Source of the DNA: Pseudomonas sp. GV085 | GTDB lineage: Bacteria > Pseudomonadota > Gammaproteobacteria > Pseudomonadales > Pseudomonadaceae | Direction of reading: 5' to 3' | Length of the DNA: 64,000 nt | NCBI RefSeq assembly: GCF_003050925.1 | Contig: NZ_QAOV01000004.1 | Span: forward strand, 1-64,000 | Part shown: positions 59,484 through 64,000 of the stretch, one piece after another | Position numbering within the stretch: the first letter of the stretch is position 1 | How the letters are laid out: every line of letters begins with the position of its first letter | Made by a program: the position numbers and the translations under genes | Notes under the pieces: model-generated | What the model saw: only the letters and a program-made list of their open reading frames with translations | The model's database searches: none | What the model was told of the DNA's origin: nothing

Positions 59484-59618
59484 ATGGGCGCCAGTCGCAT
59501 GAAAACAATGATATTCAGGACGTTATTTTTGAACACAGCGTTAATTGTCCCAAGCCTGCGCCGCCTCGCGGCTATGGCGGTGGAATCCAGCCACGAACTC
59601 AGCGTGGGTAAACCGTGA
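59484..59618 (+). CDS. Small ORF (44 aa) coupled to rnc, in the place of the DUF4845 gene
   Basis: ATG at 59484, with CTGGAG ten bases upstream, opens a 44-codon frame ([20 protein letters not shown]...) whose TGA overlaps the rnc GTG (GTGA). It has a basic start and a short hydrophobic run but no clear signal or membrane segment. In P. aeruginosa a DUF4845-type gene sits between lepB and rnc; it is missing here. The ORF may be a remnant, a leader peptide coupling rnc translation, or chance. Confidence 0.4.
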   Translation: MGASRMKTMIFRTLFLNTALIVPSLRRLAAMAVESSHELSVGKP

Positions 59619-60304
59619 GCGTCTCCTTAAGCCGTCTAGAGCGTCAGCTCGGCTACACCTTCAAGGATCAGGAACTGATGGTCCTGGCCCTGACTCACCG
59701 CAGTTTTGCCGGGCGTAACAACGAACGCCTGGAGTTTCTCGGTGACGCCATTCTCAACTTCGTCGCCGGCGAGGCGTTGTTCGAGCGCTTCCCGCTAGCC
59801 CGCGAAGGCCAGTTGTCGCGATTGCGCGCACGTCTGGTCAAGGGTGAGACCCTGGCCGTACTGGCCCGTGGTTTCGATCTTGGCGAATACCTGCGCCTGG
59901 GCTCGGGCGAGCTGAAAAGCGGCGGTTTCCGTCGCGAGTCGATTCTGGCCGATGCACTGGAAGCGCTGATCGGTGCGATCTACCTCGATGCCGGCATGGA
60001 AATGGCCCGTGAGCGTGTGCTCGCCTGGCTGGCCGGCGAGTTCGAAGGCCTGACGCTGGTCGACACCAACAAAGATCCAAAGACCCGCCTGCAAGAGTTC
60101 CTGCAGTCCCGTGGTTGTGAGCTGCCGCGTTACGAAGTGGTGGATATCCAGGGTGAGCCGCATTGCCGGACGTTCTTCGTCGAATGCGAAATCATCTTAC
60201 TGAATGAAAAAAGCCGAGGTCAGGGTGTGAGCCGTCGTATTGCCGAACAGGTAGCGGCCGCCGCAGCACTGATTGCCCTGGGTGTGGAGAATGGCAATGA
60301 CTGA
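59615..60304 (+). CDS. rnc: Ribonuclease III
   Basis: This 229-aa double-strand-specific RNase processes rRNA and many mRNAs. The signature [14 protein letters not shown] holds E40 and D44; the second acidic pair is D113/E116 in [17 protein letters not shown]-terminal dsRNA-binding domain covers about 155-225. It starts with GTG. Its end overlaps the era start, standard for the rnc-era pair. Confidence 0.97.
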   Translation: MSVSLSRLERQLGYTFKDQELMVLALTHRSFAGRNNERLEFLGDAILNFVAGEALFERFPLAREGQLSRLRARLVKGETLAVLARGFDLGEYLRLGSGELKSGGFRRESILADALEALIGAIYLDAGMEMARERVLAWLAGEFEGLTLVDTNKDPKTRLQEFLQSRGCELPRYEVVDIQGEPHCRTFFVECEIILLNEKSRGQGVSRRIAEQVAAAAALIALGVENGND

Positions 60305-61199
60305 TACAAACGCAACTCGCTGTGGCTATGTTGCCATCGTCGGCCGTCCGAACGTGGGCAAGTCCACGCTGCTGAACCACATCCTGGGTCAGAAGCTGGC
60401 GATCACCTCGCGCAAACCGCAAACCACCCGTCACAACATGCTCGGCATCAAGACCGAGGGCGACGTGCAGGCGATCTACGTCGACACCCCTGGCATGCAC
60501 AAGGGCGGCGAAAAGGCGCTGAACCGCTACATGAACAAGACCGCTTCCGCGGCTTTGAAAGACGTCGACGTGGTGATCTTCGTGGTCGACCGCACCAAGT
60601 GGACCGACGAGGACCAGATGGTTCTCGAGCGCGTCCAGTACGTGACCGGCCCGCTGATCGTGGCGCTGAACAAGACCGATCGCATCGAAGACAAAGCCGA
60701 GCTGATGCCGCACCTGAGCTGGTTGCAGGAACAGTTGCCGAATGCGCAGATCATCCCGATTTCCGCGCAGCACGGGCATAACCTCGATGCACTGGAGCGC
60801 GTGATTGCCGCGCACCTGCCGGAAAACGATCACTTTTTCCCGGAAGACCAGATCACCGACCGCAGCAGCCGTTTCCTCGCCGCTGAACTTGTGCGTGAGA
60901 AAATCATGCGCCAGATGGGCGCCGAGCTGCCGTACCAGATCACCGTTGAAATCGAAGAGTTCAAGCAGCAGGGCAAGACCCTGCACATCCATGCCTTGAT
61001 CCTCGTCGAGCGCGATGGCCAGAAGAAAATCATCATTGGCGACAAGGGCGAGCGCATCAAGCGCATCGGCACCGAAGCGCGCAAGGACATGGAGTTGCTG
61101 TTCGATTCCAAGATCATGCTCAACCTGTGGGTCAAGGTTAAGGGTGGCTGGTCCGATGACGAGCGTGCGTTGCGTTCGTTGGGTTATGGCGATCTGTAA
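60297..61199 (+). CDS. era: GTPase Era
   Basis: This 300-aa essential GTPase acts in 16S rRNA maturation. The P-loop GRPNVGKST is at 16-24; DTPGMH and NKTDRI follow. The C-terminal KH domain has [19 protein letters not shown] 60297 ([13 protein letters not shown]) is the family start; ATG 60291 is two codons earlier. It overlaps the end of rnc by eight bases. Confidence 0.97.
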   Translation: MTDTNATRCGYVAIVGRPNVGKSTLLNHILGQKLAITSRKPQTTRHNMLGIKTEGDVQAIYVDTPGMHKGGEKALNRYMNKTASAALKDVDVVIFVVDRTKWTDEDQMVLERVQYVTGPLIVALNKTDRIEDKAELMPHLSWLQEQLPNAQIIPISAQHGHNLDALERVIAAHLPENDHFFPEDQITDRSSRFLAAELVREKIMRQMGAELPYQITVEIEEFKQQGKTLHIHALILVERDGQKKIIIGDKGERIKRIGTEARKDMELLFDSKIMLNLWVKVKGGWSDDERALRSLGYGDL

Positions 61200-61216
61200 C
61201 ACACCGCAAGACCCCT

Positions 61217-61315
61217 TGTAGGAGCGAGCTTGCTCGCGATGGACTCAAGAGCGCCGCGTTCATTCTGAAAGCTCGCGTTATCGTTATCCTCCATCGCGAG
61301 CAAGCTCGCTCCTAC
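61217..61315. repeat. REPIN, GTAGGAGCGAGC family
   Basis: TGTAGGAGCGAGCTTGCTCG CGATGG is mirrored by CCATCGCGAGCAAGCTCGCT CCTACA around about 50 bases. This copy lies within the era-recO intergenic space of an otherwise compact operon. Confidence 0.92.
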
Positions 61316-61332
61316 AGTTCGGCGAGAAACCC

Positions 61333-62022
61333 ATGTCCTCAACCCCGCCCATCGCCCAACCCGCCTACGTCCTGCACTCCCGCGCCTACCGCGAAAACAG
61401 TGCGCTGGTGGATTTCCTCACGCCACAAGGGCGGCTGCGGGCGGTGTTGCGCAGTGCGCGGGGCAAGGCCGGGACGTTGGCACGGCCATTCGTGCCATTG
61501 GAAGTCGAGTTCCGGGGCAGGGGCGAGCTGAAGAACGTCGGGCGCATGGAAAGTGCCGGGGTGTCCACCTGGCTCAATGGCGAGGCGCTGTTCAGTGGCC
61601 TGTATCTCAATGAGCTGTTGATTCGCCTGTTACCTGCCGAAGACCCGCATCCCGCCGTGTTCGATCATTACGCCGCCACTTTGCTCGCCTTGGCCGAGGG
61701 CCGCGCGCTGGAGCCGTTGCTGCGTTCCTTTGAATGGCGCCTGCTCGATGACCTCGGATACGGATTTTCACTGACCACGGATATCCACGGTGATGCCATC
61801 GCCCCCGACGGCCTCTATCGTTTGCAAGTGGATGCGGGGCTTGAACGTGTCTACCTGCTGCAACCCGGTCTGTTCAATGGCACTGAACTGCTGGCCATGG
61901 CCGATGCCGACTGGAGCGCGCCGGGTGCCTTGTCGGCAGCCAAGCGCTTGATGCGTCAGGCGCTGGCCGTTCACTTGGGCGGTCGACCGCTGGTTTCCCG
62001 AGAGTTGTTTCGAAAGCCGTAA
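61333..62022 (+). CDS. recO: DNA repair protein RecO
   Basis: This 229-aa recombination mediator loads RecA on SSB-coated DNA with RecR. An N-terminal OB fold ([33 protein letters not shown]) is followed by an alpha-helical C-terminal domain. There is no zinc-finger cysteine set, as in many gamma-proteobacteria. It is separated from era by a REPIN. Confidence 0.95.
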   Translation: MSSTPPIAQPAYVLHSRAYRENSALVDFLTPQGRLRAVLRSARGKAGTLARPFVPLEVEFRGRGELKNVGRMESAGVSTWLNGEALFSGLYLNELLIRLLPAEDPHPAVFDHYAATLLALAEGRALEPLLRSFEWRLLDDLGYGFSLTTDIHGDAIAPDGLYRLQVDAGLERVYLLQPGLFNGTELLAMADADWSAPGALSAAKRLMRQALAVHLGGRPLVSRELFRKP

Positions 62023-62073
62023 ATTCCTTGTGTATGCTGTGCACCGAACTTTCTCTTCTTCTGGAGCGCTTCC

Positions 62074-62811
62074 GTGACCACCAGCACCCGTATTCTTCTT
62101 GGCGTGAACATCGACCACGTTGCCACCCTGCGTCAGGCCCGGGGCACCCGTTACCCGGACCCGGTCAAGGCTGCACTGGACGCGGAAGAGGCGGGCGCGG
62201 ACGGCATCACCGTGCACCTGCGCGAGGACCGTCGGCACATTCAGGAGCGCGACGTTCTGCTGCTCAAGGATGTGCTGCAAACCCGCATGAACTTCGAAAT
62301 GGGCGTCACCGAAGAAATGATGCAGTTCGCCGAACGCATCCGCCCGGCGCACATTTGCCTGGTGCCGGAAACCCGTCAGGAACTGACCACCGAAGGTGGC
62401 CTGGACGTGGCAGGTCAGGAAGCGCGGATCAAGGCGGCGGTCGAGCGCCTGTCGAGGCTCGGCTGCGAGGTGTCGCTGTTCATCGACGCCGATGAGCGGC
62501 AGATCGAAGCCTCACGCCGTGTCGGTGCGCCAGCCATCGAACTGCACACCGGGCGTTATGCCGATGCCGAGACGCCGACCGAAGTCGCCGAAGAACTCAA
62601 GCGTGTGGCCGATGGCGTGGCCTTTGGCCTGGCCCAGGGACTGATCGTCAATGCCGGCCATGGCCTGCACTATCACAACGTTGAAGCCGTGGCAGCGATC
62701 AAGGGTGTCAACGAGCTGAACATCGGCCATGCGCTGGTGGCCCATGCGCTGTTCGTGGGCTTCAAGTCGGCGGTATCGGAAATGAAGGCGCTGATTCTGG
62801 CGGCTGCCCGG

Positions 62812-62814
<3 letters not shown>
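62074..62814 (+). CDS. pdxJ: Pyridoxine 5'-phosphate synthase
   Basis: This 246-aa TIM-barrel enzyme closes the vitamin B6 ring. [20 protein letters not shown] at the start and [10 protein letters not shown] and [15 protein letters not shown] later are conserved. It starts with GTG, with CTGGAG upstream. Its TAG stop codon is part of the REP sequence that follows (CGGTAGGAGCGAG). Confidence 0.96.

Positions 62815-64000
<1,186 letters not shown>

Overview
The window is a 64 kb stretch of a Pseudomonas chromosome. The core genes occur in the order known from the genus (queA-tgt-yajC-secD-secF; suhB/trmJ-cysE-iscRSUA-hscBA-fdx-iscX; ndk-rlmN-pilF-rodZ-ispG-hisS-yfgM-bamB-der; leuA; xseA; holC-pepA/lptF-lptG; lepA-lepB-rnc-era-recO-pdxJ/mltF). 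Intergenic spaces carry the REP/REPIN repeats (GTAGGAGCGAGC..., GTGGGAGCGAGC..., GCTGCCGAAGG...) typical of the P. fluorescens group. Names rest on motif reading and memory of the families; no database search was run.

Positions 1-19,770 are accessory DNA. At the left edge is a low-GC two-gene operon (218-2857): an AAA/DUF3696-type ATPase whose stop codon directly abuts the ATG of a protein with a DxD, TOPRIM-like segment and a cysteine-rich tail. It looks like an uncharacterised relative of ATPase+TOPRIM anti-phage pairs (OLD/Gabija/PARIS-like). It is bounded by same-orientation copies of a 26-bp sequence, and one copy also forms an end of a small MITE-like element (3181-3366).

From about 4026 to 19771 lies a 15.7 kb integrative element inserted in the 3' end of tRNA-Leu(CAA). 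A P4-type integrase sits beside the tRNA. The far end keeps a 22-bp tRNA 3'-end fragment followed by what appears to be the displaced tRNA terminator. Cargo: a DUF1254/DUF1214 lipoprotein; a guanidino/polyamine cassette (agmatinase-family ureohydrolase, amidase, orphan spermidine/putrescine-type binding protein, Tat-exported agmatine-deiminase-family protein, divergent LysR regulator); a 790-aa primase-like/helicase fusion of the TOTE type; and a second recombinase (Integrase_1 type) overlapping a 91-aa ORF. No conjugation genes are visible.

From 19,942 to the end the window is core genome: tRNA queuosine modification and Sec translocase (19.9-25.4 kb), suhB, trmJ, cysE, the ISC iron-sulphur operon with an IscR site (29.0-34.7 kb), the ndk-to-der operon (34.7-44.1 kb), a glutamine-transaminase/omega-amidase pair, leuA, an M23 peptidase with xseA, a TauE/SafE exporter, holC-pepA, the LPS exporters lptF-lptG, and the lepA-lepB-rnc-era-recO-pdxJ cluster. 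The last gene, mltF, runs off the right edge. The DUF4845-type gene normally found between lepB and rnc is absent; a 44-aa ORF translationally coupled to rnc lies there instead.
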